In this document: piece by piece, positions 1-8,394 of the stretch
How positions within the stretch are numbered: position 1 is the first letter of the stretch
Layout of the letters: every line of letters starts with the position of its first letter
Origin: Anaerophilus nitritigenes
GTDB taxonomy: Bacteria; Bacillota; Clostridia; Peptostreptococcales; Thermotaleaceae
Length of the DNA: 32,836 nucleotides
Assembly (NCBI RefSeq): GCF_004138215.1
Contig: NZ_RYYS01000074.1
Location: forward strand, 1-32,836
Direction: 5' to 3'
Made by a program: the position numbers and the translations under genes
Notes under the pieces: model-generated
Seen by the model: the letters and a program-made list of their open reading frames with translations, nothing else
The model's database searches: none
Told to the model about the DNA's origin: nothing

Positions 1-652
1 ATCCTTTTACTTCTACTTCGTATGTTCCATTTTTATTTAATTCTATACTTGGTTTTTCTGGTTCTGGCTTTGGTTCTGGTTTTTCTTCTTCTTGTTTTTC
101 CTCTATTTTATTTTCTATTTTTTCTTGGCTTTTATCTAAACTTTCTTGATCTTGTTCTTTCTTTCCCTCTTCATTTTCTACAGTTTTTTCATCTGTTTTT
201 ATTTCACTTTCTTCTTTTAGTTCTTCATCATTTTCTTTATTTAATTCTATCTCAATTAACTCCTGTTTTTCTTCTTCATCAATTGCATCTTGTTTTCCTT
301 GCTCTTTATCTGTATCTTGTACACCTTCTTGTTTGATATCTTCATCTAATTTTTTTTCATTTTCTTCTGCATCATCACTATCATTTTCTGTGTTTACCTC
401 TATTTCATCATCTGATTTTTTATCTATATACTCTATATCTTGCTTTTCTTCATTATTTTCTATAGTTTGTATATCTTCATGAGATTCATTCGACTCTTGA
501 TCTGATGCTTCTTTATCTCCACTGCCTACTTCTTGTTTCAATGAACTTTCTTCATTTGAAATAGCCATTGAAGCTTGAGGTATCCCCCCTATGATTAAGA
601 CCATTATCAATAAAACACTGATTTTTGTGTGAATGCCTTTAAAAATATTCAT
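1..652 (-). CDS. Secreted acidic repeat-rich protein, N-terminal part (runs off window)
   Basis: The frame is open from the ATG at 650-652 to the window edge (about 217 codons, no stop), so the C-terminus lies outside. A GGAGAG ribosome site sits 6-7 bases before the ATG. The first 30 residues form a classical signal peptide: MNIFKGIHTK, a hydrophobic core (ISVLLIMVLIIGG), then a likely signal peptidase I site after ASMA. The mature part is extremely rich in Glu, Asp, Lys and Gln with almost no hydrophobic residues, so it is probably a disordered, surface-exposed linker. It ends in a Pro-Glu-Lys stretch (EEKPEPKPEPEKP) leading into IELNKNGTYEVEVKG, which looks like the first strand of an Ig-like or other beta domain. 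The gene lies downstream of a B12 riboswitch on the same strand, so a role in corrinoid capture is plausible but inferred. Clostridial B12-regulated exported proteins often carry transcobalamin-like (DUF4430) domains, but that domain cannot be seen here. Confidence 0.8.
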   Translation of the reverse strand, partial: MNIFKGIHTKISVLLIMVLIIGGIPQASMAISNEESSLKQEVGSGDKEASDQESNESHEDIQTIENNEEKQDIEYIDKKSDDEIEVNTENDSDDAEENEKKLDEDIKQEGVQDTDKEQGKQDAIDEEEKQELIEIELNKENDEELKEESEIKTDEKTVENEEGKKEQDQESLDKSQEKIENKIEEKQEEEKPEPKPEPEKPSIELNKNGTYEVEVKG

Positions 653-953
653 AACGTCTCTCCTTTTTTAAAATTTTATTTATTAAAATAATAATTCATC
701 CCCTAGTTTTATTTTATAATTCTACTTTCATTTACTTATTGTTTTAAAAATGCAAGTATGTTCTCAACCTTATTACAACCAATATCTAGCAATGCTATTT
801 AAAATCACATACTCTTTTATTTGATAATTTATTGAATATATTTTCTTCATTCTCTATATAAAATCACTCCTTTCCATTTCTATAATTCATCTAAGGGATG
901 ATTGATAAGCATATTTATCACTTTTTTTCATTTCTTAACATTTATAAAACATA
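653..953. other. Untranslated leader between the riboswitch terminator and the acidic protein
   Basis: About 300 bases of AT-rich DNA with no convincing gene. On the minus strand there is a 25-codon frame (773-850) beginning MKKIYSINYQ. Its nearest GGAG lies 18 bases upstream of the ATG, too far to be a good ribosome site. I see no clear promoter and no second hairpin terminator. Confidence 0.4.
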
Positions 954-990
954 AAACAGTCTTGACCTTAACAAAAGATCAAGACTGTTT
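954..990 (-). terminator. Rho-independent terminator of the cobalamin riboswitch
   Basis: A 14-bp stem joins 977-990 to 954-967, with a 9-base loop. On the minus strand the only non-Watson-Crick pair is a G-U wobble, which would be a C-A mismatch on the plus strand, so the hairpin is built for minus-strand transcription. A T-rich tail follows on that strand. It lies about 110 bases downstream of the B12 aptamer and is its likely expression platform. Confidence 0.75.
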
Positions 991-1101
991 ATTCTAAACA
1001 TATAATATATACTCATATCCACACTTCTATATTAATAAGCTGATATATAAGACATATTTTTATCTTGCATCTATCCTTTTCTCGGAAGGTCATATGCTAA
1101 C

Positions 1102-1267
1102 ATTTTTAGGCAGGTCTCCTGACTTGTGGATCATTGCTTTTCTTTGTCTTCCCAGTTTTCCAGTGACATATAAAAGAATTACTTCCCACTTACAGTGGCC
1201 GGACCGTTTAGGATTTTCACCTAATTCCCTTTTCATCTTTGAATTTTATATCAAAGAACCTAAAAAC
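1102..1267 (-). promoter_or_regulatory. Cobalamin (B12) riboswitch aptamer
   Basis: Read on the minus strand, the hallmark elements occur in order. The P1 5' arm TTTTTAGG pairs with CCTAAAAA at the other end. Next come a P2 hairpin (TCTTTGA/TCAAAGA), AAAAGGGAATTAGGTGAAAA, TCCTAAACGG and the conserved GGCCACTGTAAGTGGGAAG. After these come CTGGGAAGAC and the 3' core AAGTCAGGAGACCTGCCT. This arrangement is characteristic of the cobalamin riboswitch family. With adenosylcobalamin bound, it is expected to promote termination at the hairpin at 954-990 and reduce expression of the downstream exported protein. Confidence 0.95.
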
Positions 1268-1490
1268 AAATATTCAGTTTTCAATTTCAATCTAGCATAT
1301 ATAAATCTCAACAACTATTTTCTTATAATTTATAATTTTGCCTCACTTTATCAGTTTATACTATATGAAATCGTTTTTCAACTAATATATTACATTTTTT
1401 CCACTTATACTCCATATATTGTAAATATATTCAATATTTCATAGAAAATATATGTTTTTCAACAAAATATCAAATACATACTTCCTCATA
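1268..1490. other. Promoter region of the B12 riboswitch transcript; no gene
   Basis: Very AT-rich. The minus strand should hold the promoter of the riboswitch transcript, and several TTGAAA-like and TATAAA-like hexamers occur, but none has an unambiguous 17-base spacing. I could not choose one. Confidence 0.3.
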
Positions 1491-1532
1491 AATTAAAACA
1501 AACTGTTAGACCTCTAACAGTTTGTTTTAATT
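1491..1532 (-). terminator. Terminator after proS
   Basis: Perfect 19-bp inverted repeat (arms 1491-1509 and 1514-1532, 4-base loop) with flanking A and T tracts, 5 bases after the proS stop codon. It could stop transcription in both directions. Confidence 0.85.
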
Positions 1533-1537
1533 TATAA

Positions 1538-2980
1538 TTAATAAGCTTTTGCTACATACACCATATGTTTTGCTTCTTTCCCACAGAAATGACATTTTTC
1601 CCCTAAATTTTCTTGCTCAAAAGGAATACATCTAATGGTTGCACTTGTCTGTGCTTTTACATTTTCTTCACATTCTTTTTCTCCACACCACATAGCTTTT
1701 GCAAATCCAGGCTCTTGATCCATCTTTTCTTTAAATTCTTCAAAGCTTTCTACACAATAAGTTTTTTCTTCTCTATGCTTTCTTGCTTTTTCTAAAAGAT
1801 TATTATGAACATCATCTAATAACTTTTCTACTGTTTCCTTTAAATGATCCATAGAAACAGCTTCTTTTTCTAATGTATCTCTTCTAAAAATCATAACTTG
1901 ATTATTTTCTATGTCTCTTGGTCCTATTTCTATACGAATTGGAACACCTTTCATTTCCCACTCATTAAATTTCCAACCAGGTGAGTAGTTTTCATTATCA
2001 TCTATTTCAATTCTCATTTCATCTCCTAAAGCTTTTTTAAGCTCATATGCTTTATCTAATACTCCCTCTTTATGTTGTGCAATAGGAACAATCACAACTT
2101 GAATAGGAGCTACTCTTGGAGGTAATACAAGTCCTCTATTGTCTCCATGCACCATGATGATTCCACCTATTAATCTTGTAGATACTCCCCATGATGTATG
2201 ATAAGGATGTTCCATTTCACCATTTCTTCCTAGATAAGTAATATCAAAAGCTTTTGTAAAATGTTGTCCTAAATTATGAGACGTTCCTGCTTGTAATGCT
2301 TTTCCATCATGCATCAAAGCTTCCATCGTATAGGTTGCATAAGCTCCTGCAAATTTTTCTTTTTCACTTTTTCTTCCTGTGACAACAGGCATTGCAAGTA
2401 AATCCTCTGCAGTTTCTCTATAGATATTAAGCATTTGCAAAGTTTCTTTTTGAGCTTCTTCATAAGTTTCATGAAGAGTATGTCCTTCTTGCCACAAAAA
2501 CTCTGAAGTTCTTAAAAATGGTCTTGTAGCTTTTTCCCATCTTACTACACTACACCATTGATTATAAAGATATGGAAGTTCTCTATAAGAATTTAACCAT
2601 TTTGAATACATAGAACAAATAATAGTCTCTGAAGTAGGTCTTACACAAAGTCTTTCAGCTAATTCTTCTTTTCCTCCATGAGTCACCCACGCAACTTCTG
2701 GTGCAAATCCTTCTACATGCTCTTCTTCTTTTTTTAGAAGACTTTCAGGAATAAGTAATGGAAAATACATATTCTTATGTCCAGTCTCTTTAAATCTTTT
2801 GTCCATGTATTTTTGGATATTTTCCCAAATTGCATATCCATAAGGTTTAATAACCATAAATCCTTTTACAGGTGAATAATCTACTAAATCTGTTTTTAAT
2901 ATTACATCTGTATACCACTGTGGAAAGTCTACTTCCATAGGGGTAATATCTTGTACAAATTGTTTATCCTTTTTTCCCAT
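1538..2980 (-). CDS. proS: Proline-tRNA ligase (type 3, archaeal/eukaryotic-like)
   Basis: Charges tRNA-Pro with proline in the cytoplasm. The 480-residue protein is the short class II ProRS form without the editing insertion. Visible features are [15 protein letters not shown] (proline and tRNA site), [20 protein letters not shown] (motif 2 region), and [10 protein letters not shown] followed by [13 protein letters not shown] (motif 3 region). The C-terminus has a cysteine-rich zinc-like segment ([10 protein letters not shown], then CHFCGKE) and the typical terminal tyrosine (YVAKAY). The frame extends upstream to a TTG at 2998, but a GGAG site lies 8 bases before the ATG of MGKKDKQF, so 2980 is chosen. 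A promoter and a T-box leader lie directly upstream and a strong terminator follows, so it is probably monocistronic. Confidence 0.95.
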   Translation of the reverse strand: MGKKDKQFVQDITPMEVDFPQWYTDVILKTDLVDYSPVKGFMVIKPYGYAIWENIQKYMDKRFKETGHKNMYFPLLIPESLLKKEEEHVEGFAPEVAWVTHGGKEELAERLCVRPTSETIICSMYSKWLNSYRELPYLYNQWCSVVRWEKATRPFLRTSEFLWQEGHTLHETYEEAQKETLQMLNIYRETAEDLLAMPVVTGRKSEKEKFAGAYATYTMEALMHDGKALQAGTSHNLGQHFTKAFDITYLGRNGEMEHPYHTSWGVSTRLIGGIIMVHGDNRGLVLPPRVAPIQVVIVPIAQHKEGVLDKAYELKKALGDEMRIEIDDNENYSPGWKFNEWEMKGVPIRIEIGPRDIENNQVMIFRRDTLEKEAVSMDHLKETVEKLLDDVHNNLLEKARKHREEKTYCVESFEEFKEKMDQEPGFAKAMWCGEKECEENVKAQTSATIRCIPFEQENLGEKCHFCGKEAKHMVYVAKAY

Positions 2981-3005
2981 AATCAATCTCCTTTTCAAAA
3001 ATTTA

Positions 3006-3256
3006 AAAAACCCTTCGTCTACTTATAGAGACGAAAGGTTTTTTTTCGCGGTACCACTCTAATTCATTTCATAAAGAATGCCCTCAGACTAGAAATAACG
3101 GACTAGCACCGTAAAGACTTACTTTTTTTCAGTCTTAAGCTCCAGGATGGGTTCGATGAGATATCACATACAAAGTCTTTCAGCCTTAGAACCTTGCTCT
3201 CTAAAAGGATATTCAGATCTACTATTTCCTATCACAGCCTATATCCATTTTAACTT
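3006..3256 (-). promoter_or_regulatory. proS: T-box leader sensing uncharged tRNA-Pro
   Basis: On the minus strand the leader shows, in order, an AGTA box (3220-3223), the AGAGAG element, and a specifier segment GAACCCATCCTGGAGC in which CCC (3149-3151) is the proposed Pro codon. These are followed by the antiterminator bulge TGGTACCGCG (3047-3056) and a terminator hairpin (3009-3040) with a T tract. Family knowledge: uncharged tRNA pairs with specifier and bulge and allows read-through into proS. The U in TGGT would pair with discriminator base A of tRNA-Pro. Confidence 0.93.
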
Positions 3257-3262
3257 ATCTAC

Positions 3263-3291
3263 ATATTACCCAATAACCATTTATTTGTCAA
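3263..3291 (-). promoter_or_regulatory. Promoter of the proS T-box transcript
   Basis: Consensus sigma-A elements on the minus strand: TTGACA (3286-3291), 17-base spacer, TAATAT (3263-3268). The -35 lies 7 bases after the ispF stop codon, with no terminator between. Confidence 0.85.
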
Positions 3292-3297
3292 TACAAA

Positions 3298-3765
3298 TCA
3301 CTCAATACTTGCAACAGCATAAGAGGCAATCCCATCACCTTTTCCTGTAAATCCAAGACCTTCTGTTGTAGTAGCCTTTACATTCACCTGATCTCTCTTT
3401 ATGTTTAATGTTTTTGCAATATTTTTTATCATCTCTTCTATGTAAGGAGCCATCTTAGGCTTTTGCGCAACAATAGTAGCATCTATGTTTATAATCTTAT
3501 AGCCTTTATTTCTTAAAATATTATTTACTTCCTCTAAAAGTTTTATACTATCTGCATCTTTAAATATTTCATCTGTATCTGGAAAATGTCTTCCTATATC
3601 TCCTAAAGCTGCTGCCCCTAATAATGCATCCATAATAGCATGAATTAATACATCTGCATCCGAATGACCAAGGAGTCCTCGATCATATGGAATATTCACT
3701 CCACCTATGATCAGCTTTCTATTTTCTACAAGCGTATGCACATCATATCCCATTCCTACTCTCAT
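3298..3765 (-). CDS. ispF: 2-C-methyl-D-erythritol 2,4-cyclodiphosphate synthase
   Basis: Cyclises CDP-ME 2-phosphate to MEcPP with release of CMP in the MEP isoprenoid pathway. The 155 residues match the family length. Seen: [10 protein letters not shown] at the start (the Asp-x-His metal ligands), [20 protein letters not shown] (the GHSDADV motif), [10 protein letters not shown], and a C-terminal [16 protein letters not shown]. The ATG has GGAGG 7-8 bases upstream. The gene overlaps the end of ispD by 23 bases, so the two are translationally linked. Both act consecutively around IspE, which is not in this window. Confidence 0.96.
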   Translation of the reverse strand: MRVGMGYDVHTLVENRKLIIGGVNIPYDRGLLGHSDADVLIHAIMDALLGAAALGDIGRHFPDTDEIFKDADSIKLLEEVNNILRNKGYKIINIDATIVAQKPKMAPYIEEMIKNIAKTLNIKRDQVNVKATTTEGLGFTGKGDGIASYAVASIE

Positions 3766-4468
3766 CTTTATTCCTCCTTTTTAAAATAGCTTCTCCTATG
3801 TATAAATCCTCGGGAGTAGTAATTTTTATGTTTTCATAGCTTCCCATTAACATTTTAACATTTTGTCCCATTCGTTCTACCAATACAGTATCATCTGTCC
3901 CTATATATTGATCCTGCATTGCTTTTTTATGTGCTTTTATTAAAAGATCATGACAAAAAACTTGAGGTGTCTGAATAGCCCACAAAAATTTTCTATTAGG
4001 AGTACTTTCTATAATTTGATCTTCATCTACCACCTTGATTGTATCTTTTACAGGTACTCCTACTCCTACAGCTTTGTACTTTATAGCTTCATAAATACTC
4101 TGTAGTATATTTTCTTGTTTTATAAAAGGTCTTGCTCCATCATGAATCACTACAATACTAGATTTTTCATCTATTTCCTGTAACCCATTATAAATAGAAT
4201 CTTGTCTTTCTGCTCCTCCTGAAATAACTTTTTTTACTTTTTTAAAATTATAAAAAGAAATAATATTTTTAGTGCAATAATTCATTTCTTGAGGATGCGT
4301 AACCACAATAATTTCATCTATAAAATTTGATTTTTCAAAAACTTCAAGAGTATGAACTAAAATAGGCTTTCCTAAAAGATTTATATATTGTTTATTAACA
4401 TTTTGATTCATTCTTTTTCCTTGTCCTGCAGCTGCAATAATAACTGATATAAAGTGATCTCTTAGCAC
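3743..4468 (-). CDS. ispD: 2-C-methyl-D-erythritol 4-phosphate cytidylyltransferase
   Basis: Transfers CMP from CTP to MEP, the third step of the MEP pathway. The N-terminal nucleotide-binding motif [11 protein letters not shown] is clear, followed by [19 protein letters not shown] and a C-terminal [13 protein letters not shown], all typical of IspD. The frame opens upstream to an ATG at 4501, but that codon lies in the middle of a 34-bp terminator palindrome. GAGGTG with 5 A's then precedes a GTG at 4466-4468, giving a 241-residue protein starting [10 protein letters not shown], the usual length. It is separated from the PIN-TRAM gene upstream by that terminator and overlaps ispF downstream. 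Confidence 0.94.
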   Translation of the reverse strand: MLRDHFISVIIAAAGQGKRMNQNVNKQYINLLGKPILVHTLEVFEKSNFIDEIIVVTHPQEMNYCTKNIISFYNFKKVKKVISGGAERQDSIYNGLQEIDEKSSIVVIHDGARPFIKQENILQSIYEAIKYKAVGVGVPVKDTIKVVDEDQIIESTPNRKFLWAIQTPQVFCHDLLIKAHKKAMQDQYIGTDDTVLVERMGQNVKMLMGSYENIKITTPEDLYIGEAILKRRNKDESRNGI

Positions 4469-4484
4469 TTTTTCACCTCTTTTC

Positions 4485-4518
4485 AAAATTAAGCCCAGCA
4501 TATGCTGGGCTTAATTTT
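4485..4518 (-). terminator. Terminator after the PIN-TRAM gene
   Basis: Perfect 34-bp palindrome centred on CATATG, with A/T tracts at both ends, between the PIN-TRAM stop codon and the ispD ribosome site. ispD-ispF must rely on read-through or an unseen internal promoter. Confidence 0.8.
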
Positions 4519-4534
4519 ATTATAACACATATTA

Positions 4535-5650
4535 TTATGCAGTTTTATCAACTAACATCTTAGGCTTTGCAAAAATCATTCTTCCTGCGGCTGTTTGTAG
4601 TACACTTGTGACTAATACTCCCATGGTCTCTCCAATATGCTTTCTTCCTCCTTCTACAACAATCATAGTTCCATCATCTAGATAAGCAACTCCCTGGCCT
4701 GATTCCTTTCCCTCTTTGATCACTTGTACAATCATCTCTTCTCCTGGTAGAACTACCGGTTTTATTGCATTTGCCAATTCATTAATATTTAAAACAGGAA
4801 CTCCTTGAAGTTCTGCCACTTTATTAAGATTATAATCATTTGTAACTACTTTTCCTCCCATGAATTGAGCAAGTTTTAATAACTTAATATCTACCTCTGC
4901 AACTTCTTCAAAATCTTTATCTGTAATTTGTACTTCCATATGCAACTCTTTTTGAATTTTATTCAAGATATCTAAACCTCTTCTTCCTCTAGCTCTTTTT
5001 AAACTATCCGAAGAATCTGCAATATGTCTTAACTCTTCTAAAACAAATTCAGGAATAACAATAGGTCCTTCCACAAATCCTGTTTGTGTAATATCTGCAA
5101 TTCTACCATCAATAATAACACTTGTATCTAATATTTTAGGCGTTGCAGCTTTATTTCCTTTCGTTTCTGTTTTATCTTTTGCATTTCTTTTAAATATTAC
5201 AGCCAAATTTCCAAGATCATCTCTTTTTTTAGTAGCAATACTTACTCCCAGATATCCTAAGAATATGTAAAGCATAATCGATAAAATAGTTCCAACAATA
5301 GGTATAGATATACCCATTAAGATATTGCTAATTAAATAAGCAATCACCAGTCCTATGATTAACCCAACAGATCCAACAACCATGTCCATGGTAGGAATTT
5401 TTTGCAGCTCTCCTTCTATCCAATTCGCAGAATTTAAACCTTTTTCCATTAACCATGGAGTAATAACAAAAAATATAATTCCACCAACTACTGCACCTAT
5501 GATACCAATTATAAAAGCCATAACAGGGGTAATTATAGGCATCTCTATAAAGCTTTGAAATTTTGAAATTTTTAACAACAGCATTGTAACTGCATATCCT
5601 ACCGAAGCACCCGCTAGTGTCAATGCTCCTCTTATAATTTTATTGAACAT
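4535..5650 (-). CDS. Membrane-anchored PIN-TRAM domain protein (YacL family)
   Basis: The 371-residue protein has four predicted membrane segments in the first 150 residues (for example [21 protein letters not shown] and [13 protein letters not shown]). A PIN-type nuclease fold begins at [15 protein letters not shown] and contains the acidic residues expected of the metal site (D in [37 protein letters not shown]). A C-terminal TRAM domain ([22 protein letters not shown]) probably binds RNA. The organisation matches Bacillus YacL, which also sits near disA, radA and ispD; the exact RNA substrate is not known to me. AGGAGGTG precedes the ATG. A sigma-A-like promoter lies upstream after the carD terminator. 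Confidence 0.9.
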   Translation of the reverse strand: MFNKIIRGALTLAGASVGYAVTMLLLKISKFQSFIEMPIITPVMAFIIGIIGAVVGGIIFFVITPWLMEKGLNSANWIEGELQKIPTMDMVVGSVGLIIGLVIAYLISNILMGISIPIVGTILSIMLYIFLGYLGVSIATKKRDDLGNLAVIFKRNAKDKTETKGNKAATPKILDTSVIIDGRIADITQTGFVEGPIVIPEFVLEELRHIADSSDSLKRARGRRGLDILNKIQKELHMEVQITDKDFEEVAEVDIKLLKLAQFMGGKVVTNDYNLNKVAELQGVPVLNINELANAIKPVVLPGEEMIVQVIKEGKESGQGVAYLDDGTMIVVEGGRKHIGETMGVLVTSVLQTAAGRMIFAKPKMLVDKTA

Positions 5651-5695
5651 AAATGCTCACCTCCTATCTGAGAAGTATAGCCATGCTAATTTTAT

Positions 5696-5723
5696 TTTAT
5701 AACTAAATACTACTGCTTTTCAA
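5696..5723 (-). promoter_or_regulatory. Probable promoter of the PIN-TRAM gene
   Basis: TTGAAA (5718-5723), 16-base spacer, TATAAA (5696-5701) on the minus strand, downstream of the carD terminator. Confidence 0.55.
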
Positions 5724-5766
5724 CCTATTTTATATATTTAAATAATTTTATACTATGGATGATAAA

Positions 5767-5794
5767 AAGTGAAGCATCTTATGATGCTTCACTT
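5767..5794 (-). terminator. Terminator after carD
   Basis: 12-bp perfect stem (AAGTGAAGCATC and its complement, 4-base loop) followed on the minus strand by a T tract, 10 bases after the carD stop codon. Confidence 0.85.
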
Positions 5795-5804
5795 AGGAAT
5801 TGAT

Positions 5805-6281
5805 TTATTGAATCGCTTCATTGATCAATTCTTCTGCTTTATCTTCTTCTATCTTTCCTGCTAACACCAATTCGCTCACTAAAATTTGTTTTGCATTAGC
5901 TAACATTTTTCTTTCTCCTGTAGATAGTCCTTTTTCTCTATCTCGAAGAGTAAGATTTCTTACAACCATAGCTACTTCATAAATATCTCCACTTTTGATT
6001 TTATCCATATTTGCCCTATATCTTCTATTCCAATTTTTAGGCATCTTTGATATATCATCATTTAGTACAGCCATTACTTGATCCACTTCTTTAAAAGATA
6101 TAATTTCTCTTAAGCCGATGTCTTCTACATTTTCTAATGGAATCATTACCTTCATATCTCCTAGGGGCATCTTCATAATATAATATTTCCGTTTCTTCCC
6201 TAAGATTTCTTTTTCTTCTATAGCTTCAATAATTCCTGCTCCATGCATAGGATAAACCACTTTATCACCTATATTGAACAT
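5805..6281 (-). CDS. CarD/CdnL-family RNA polymerase-binding regulator
   Basis: The 158-residue protein begins MFNIGDKVVYPMHGAGIIEAI, the Tudor-like RNA polymerase beta-subunit interaction domain of the CarD/CdnL family. An alpha-helical C-terminal domain follows (NWNRRYRANMDKIKSGDIYEVA, RDREKGLSTGERKMLANA), which in the family contacts promoter DNA near the -10 and stabilises open complexes. GGGAGGG lies upstream of the ATG. It has its own strong promoter and terminator, so it appears monocistronic. Confidence 0.93.
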   Translation of the reverse strand: MFNIGDKVVYPMHGAGIIEAIEEKEILGKKRKYYIMKMPLGDMKVMIPLENVEDIGLREIISFKEVDQVMAVLNDDISKMPKNWNRRYRANMDKIKSGDIYEVAMVVRNLTLRDREKGLSTGERKMLANAKQILVSELVLAGKIEEDKAEELINEAIQ

Positions 6282-6319
6282 ACGGCAAACCCTCCCAAGT
6301 TACACTTTACCTATAACCT

Positions 6320-6348
6320 AGTATACAACAGGAACTATCTTTTGTCAA
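6320..6348 (-). promoter_or_regulatory. carD promoter
   Basis: TTGACA (6343-6348), 17-base spacer, TATACT (6320-6325) on the minus strand, about 40 bases upstream of the carD ATG. Confidence 0.85.
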
Positions 6349-6400
6349 GAAAATAATAATTTTACCATACCATTATAAAATTGTCAATGTTCTTTTTAAC

Positions 6401-6478
6401 ATTTTTTATAATACATAGGAAATTATGATCTATTTATAAATTTTATGCTCATAATTTTCGTTATGTATTATAAAAAAT
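6401..6478. repeat. Long AT-rich inverted repeat
   Basis: Arms 6401-6428 and 6449-6478 match over the 17 outer bases (ATTTTTTATAATACATA) and again over the inner TTATGA, with a 2-base indel, around a 20-base loop. It lies between the divergent carD promoter and the MazG-like gene. It does not look like a normal terminator, and no second copy was noticed in the window. Its function is unknown; a MITE remnant or structured RNA are possibilities. Confidence 0.6.
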
Positions 6479-6580
6479 TCTACTTATATGTCTTCTAATG
6501 GAAATTTTTTCATAAAAGCTTATCATTATTTGCCAAGTCCTATTTTATCATAATTCCTTTTATTTTTACCCATAATATGC

Positions 6581-6610
6581 TAGAATAAACTTAAGATGAA
6601 AATGTTTTCA
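6581..6610 (+). promoter_or_regulatory. Extended -10 promoter with a cre-like operator
   Basis: TGCTAGAAT (-10 hexamer 6581-6586) fits an extended -10 element without an obvious -35. Around +4 to +17 lies TGAAAATGTTTTCA (6597-6610), a palindrome that differs from the CcpA cre consensus only by T for C at position 7. A catabolite or other repressor could act here; this is inferred. Confidence 0.4.
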
Positions 6611-6704
6611 TTGATCTAATGACTTACAATTCTACACTATCAGTTATATATATGACAATTAAGAATTGCATCATCACTAGATATACCCTTAAGGGCACTT
6701 ACAC

Positions 6705-6723
6705 GACTTAGGTAAACTGAGTC
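6705..6723 (+). repeat. Small inverted repeat before the MazG-like gene
   Basis: GACTTAG (6705-6711) and CTGAGTC (6717-6723) with a 5-base gap, 15 bases before the ribosome site. It could be an operator half-site pair or a leader hairpin. Confidence 0.35.
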
Positions 6724-6754
6724 TTAGTTCATTTTGATTGAGGTGACTAAATTT

Positions 6755-7150
6755 ATGGATAATTCTCCACTGAATCAATTTCAAGATGATGTATCCAATG
6801 TATTAATTCGACATAAAAGTATTTTAGATATTATATCTAAGTACCAAGAAAGTTGTAGCAAAGTCAATAGATGTATTATCAAATCAGCAACAAATTGTGG
6901 TTGTATTCATATTGATGCGAAAAAACAATCCATCCCAGACGAAATTTCTTATGAAGAATTAAAAAATTTTATGGATAATCATGTTTCTGGTGAGCTTTGT
7001 GAAATTTGTAAAGATAAAATAGAAGAAGAAATAGGAAATCATCTTTTTTATCTTGTAGCCATCTGTAATTCTTTACATCTTGATTTAAATGAAATCTTAT
7101 TTAAACAATCTAAACATATTCAAACTTTAGGTAAATATAGTTTATACTAA
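6755..7150 (+). CDS. Small helical protein with MazG-like C-terminus and Cys motifs
   Basis: 131 residues starting MDNSPLNQFQ. The frame extends to a TTG at 6734, but GAGGTG lies 9 bases before the ATG at 6755, which is preferred. The protein is predicted mostly helical. The C-terminal part (EEEIGNHLFYLVAICNSLHLDLNEIL) resembles the EE-x-G-x-x-LFYLVA helix of MazG-type nucleotide pyrophosphohydrolases. Two cysteine pairs, NCGC (mid-protein) and CEIC just before that helix, could bind a metal. I recall similar short proteins in many clostridia near carD but know no experimentally established function. It has its own promoter and terminator and is convergent with disA. Confidence 0.8.
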   Translation: MDNSPLNQFQDDVSNVLIRHKSILDIISKYQESCSKVNRCIIKSATNCGCIHIDAKKQSIPDEISYEELKNFMDNHVSGELCEICKDKIEEEIGNHLFYLVAICNSLHLDLNEILFKQSKHIQTLGKYSLY

Positions 7151-7184
7151 AAATCACATGTTCCCATGGGAACATGTGATTTTT
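7149..7184 (+). terminator. Bidirectional terminator between the MazG-like gene and disA
   Basis: Near-perfect palindrome centred on CCCATGGG, with A tract on one side and T tract on the other. It overlaps the stop codon of the plus-strand gene and lies 50 bases beyond the disA stop on the other strand. Confidence 0.88.
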
Positions 7185-7233
7185 TTATTTATTAGAAAAT
7201 TATATAAATGAGTAAATTGTCAATAATTTTTCA

Positions 7234-8319
7234 TTATCGAATATGCCTATCTAATAAAACTTGCTCCTGAACTCTTCTTAAGCCTTCTTTAATAGCTCTT
7301 GCTCTTATTTCTCCAATTCCTTCTACGTCATCTAATTCTTCAATAGATGCCTTTAAAATTTTTTGAAAATCTCCAAAATGATTTACTACGTTTTGAATAA
7401 CCCCCATAGGTAACCTAGGAATTTTACTTAATATCCTATATCCCCTTGAAGAAACAGGCATATCCAATAAATCATTTATTCCCATATATCCCAAAATTTT
7501 TCCAATATTAGATAAGTCAAGAAGTTCTTCAGAAGATAAGTTTTTAATTTGTCTTGCAGTAGTATGATAATCACGATCTTCTGTATGAATCATATAGTCT
7601 TCTACTACAAATTTTCCATCTTCTTTTACTTGATCTAATAATTCTTCTAGCTGCATACTAATCAGACGCCCTTCATTTCCAAGTTCACTAATATATTTTT
7701 CTATCTCTACTACAACTCTCATAACCATTTCTGTTCTTTGGAGCACTATCGAAACATCTTGAATGGTTACTAAATCTTCAAATTCTAAACCACTTAAATT
7801 GTTCATAGCTTGATCTAGAACTTTTCTATATTTTTCTAAAGTCTGAATAGCCTGATTTGCTTTATTTAATATTTTATTAGTATCTTGAATAATGTATTTT
7901 GAATATCCTTTATAAATGGTTATTATATTTCTTCTTTGGGAAATAGATATAACAATAAGTCCTGTTTCTCTTGCAACTCGCTCTGCCGTTCTGTGCCTAA
8001 TTCCTGTTTCTGAAGATGGAATAGAAGGATCTGGTATAAGTTGAGTATTTGCATATAATATCTTTTTTGCATCTGAACTTAAGATAATAGCTCCATCCAT
8101 TTTAGCAAGTTCATATAAATACGCACTAGATAAATCTACGTTAATATAAAATCCTCCATCTACAAGATTCATTACCTCTTCATTATCCCCTATAACTATT
8201 AATCCTCCTGTTTTTGCCCTTAGGACATTTTCCAACCCTTCTCTTAAAGGCGTTCCTGGGGCTAATATCTTAATTGACTCCATAATTCCCTTTTCTTTTA
8301 CTTTATCCTCTTTTACCAA
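7234..8319 (-). CDS. disA: DNA integrity scanning diadenylate cyclase
   Basis: Makes cyclic di-AMP from two ATP and scans DNA for damage. 361 residues. The N-terminal DAC domain shows the catalytic MDGAIILS (DGA motif) and [11 protein letters not shown] (RHR motif). A helical linker follows, then C-terminal helix-hairpin-helix DNA-binding repeats ([37 protein letters not shown]). AGGAGG lies 9 bases before the TTG at 8317-8319, making TTG the likely start; the first in-frame ATG (MESIKIL, at 8283) has a weaker site. It follows radA by 75 bases, an arrangement conserved in Firmicutes, and the two probably share a transcript. Confidence 0.95.
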   Translation of the reverse strand: MVKEDKVKEKGIMESIKILAPGTPLREGLENVLRAKTGGLIVIGDNEEVMNLVDGGFYINVDLSSAYLYELAKMDGAIILSSDAKKILYANTQLIPDPSIPSSETGIRHRTAERVARETGLIVISISQRRNIITIYKGYSKYIIQDTNKILNKANQAIQTLEKYRKVLDQAMNNLSGLEFEDLVTIQDVSIVLQRTEMVMRVVVEIEKYISELGNEGRLISMQLEELLDQVKEDGKFVVEDYMIHTEDRDYHTTARQIKNLSSEELLDLSNIGKILGYMGINDLLDMPVSSRGYRILSKIPRLPMGVIQNVVNHFGDFQKILKASIEELDDVEGIGEIRARAIKEGLRRVQEQVLLDRHIR

Positions 8320-8394
8320 TTGCTTTATCCTCCTAATATCATTTTTCCTATTTTTCTATTATATTACATATATTCATTAGGATAAAAGGATTTT

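Noticed and set aside
22-336. 104-residue plus-strand frame rich in Phe and Leu
   Set aside because: It is the antisense of the Glu/Lys-rich exported protein, whose frame is open across the whole region and has a signal peptide and ribosome site.
773-850. 25-codon minus-strand frame in the riboswitch leader
   Set aside because: The GGAG is 18 bases from the ATG, so translation is doubtful. Kept only as a remark in the findings.
1094-1444. 116-residue plus-strand frame
   Set aside because: It runs through the complement of the cobalamin riboswitch and the AT-rich promoter region and has no protein-like features.
3147-3350. 67-residue plus-strand frame
   Set aside because: It covers the complement of the proS T-box and the end of ispF.
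7195-7235. TTGACA near the end of disA as a minus-strand promoter
   Set aside because: The nearest TATAAT is only 13 bases away, and no gene follows on that strand.
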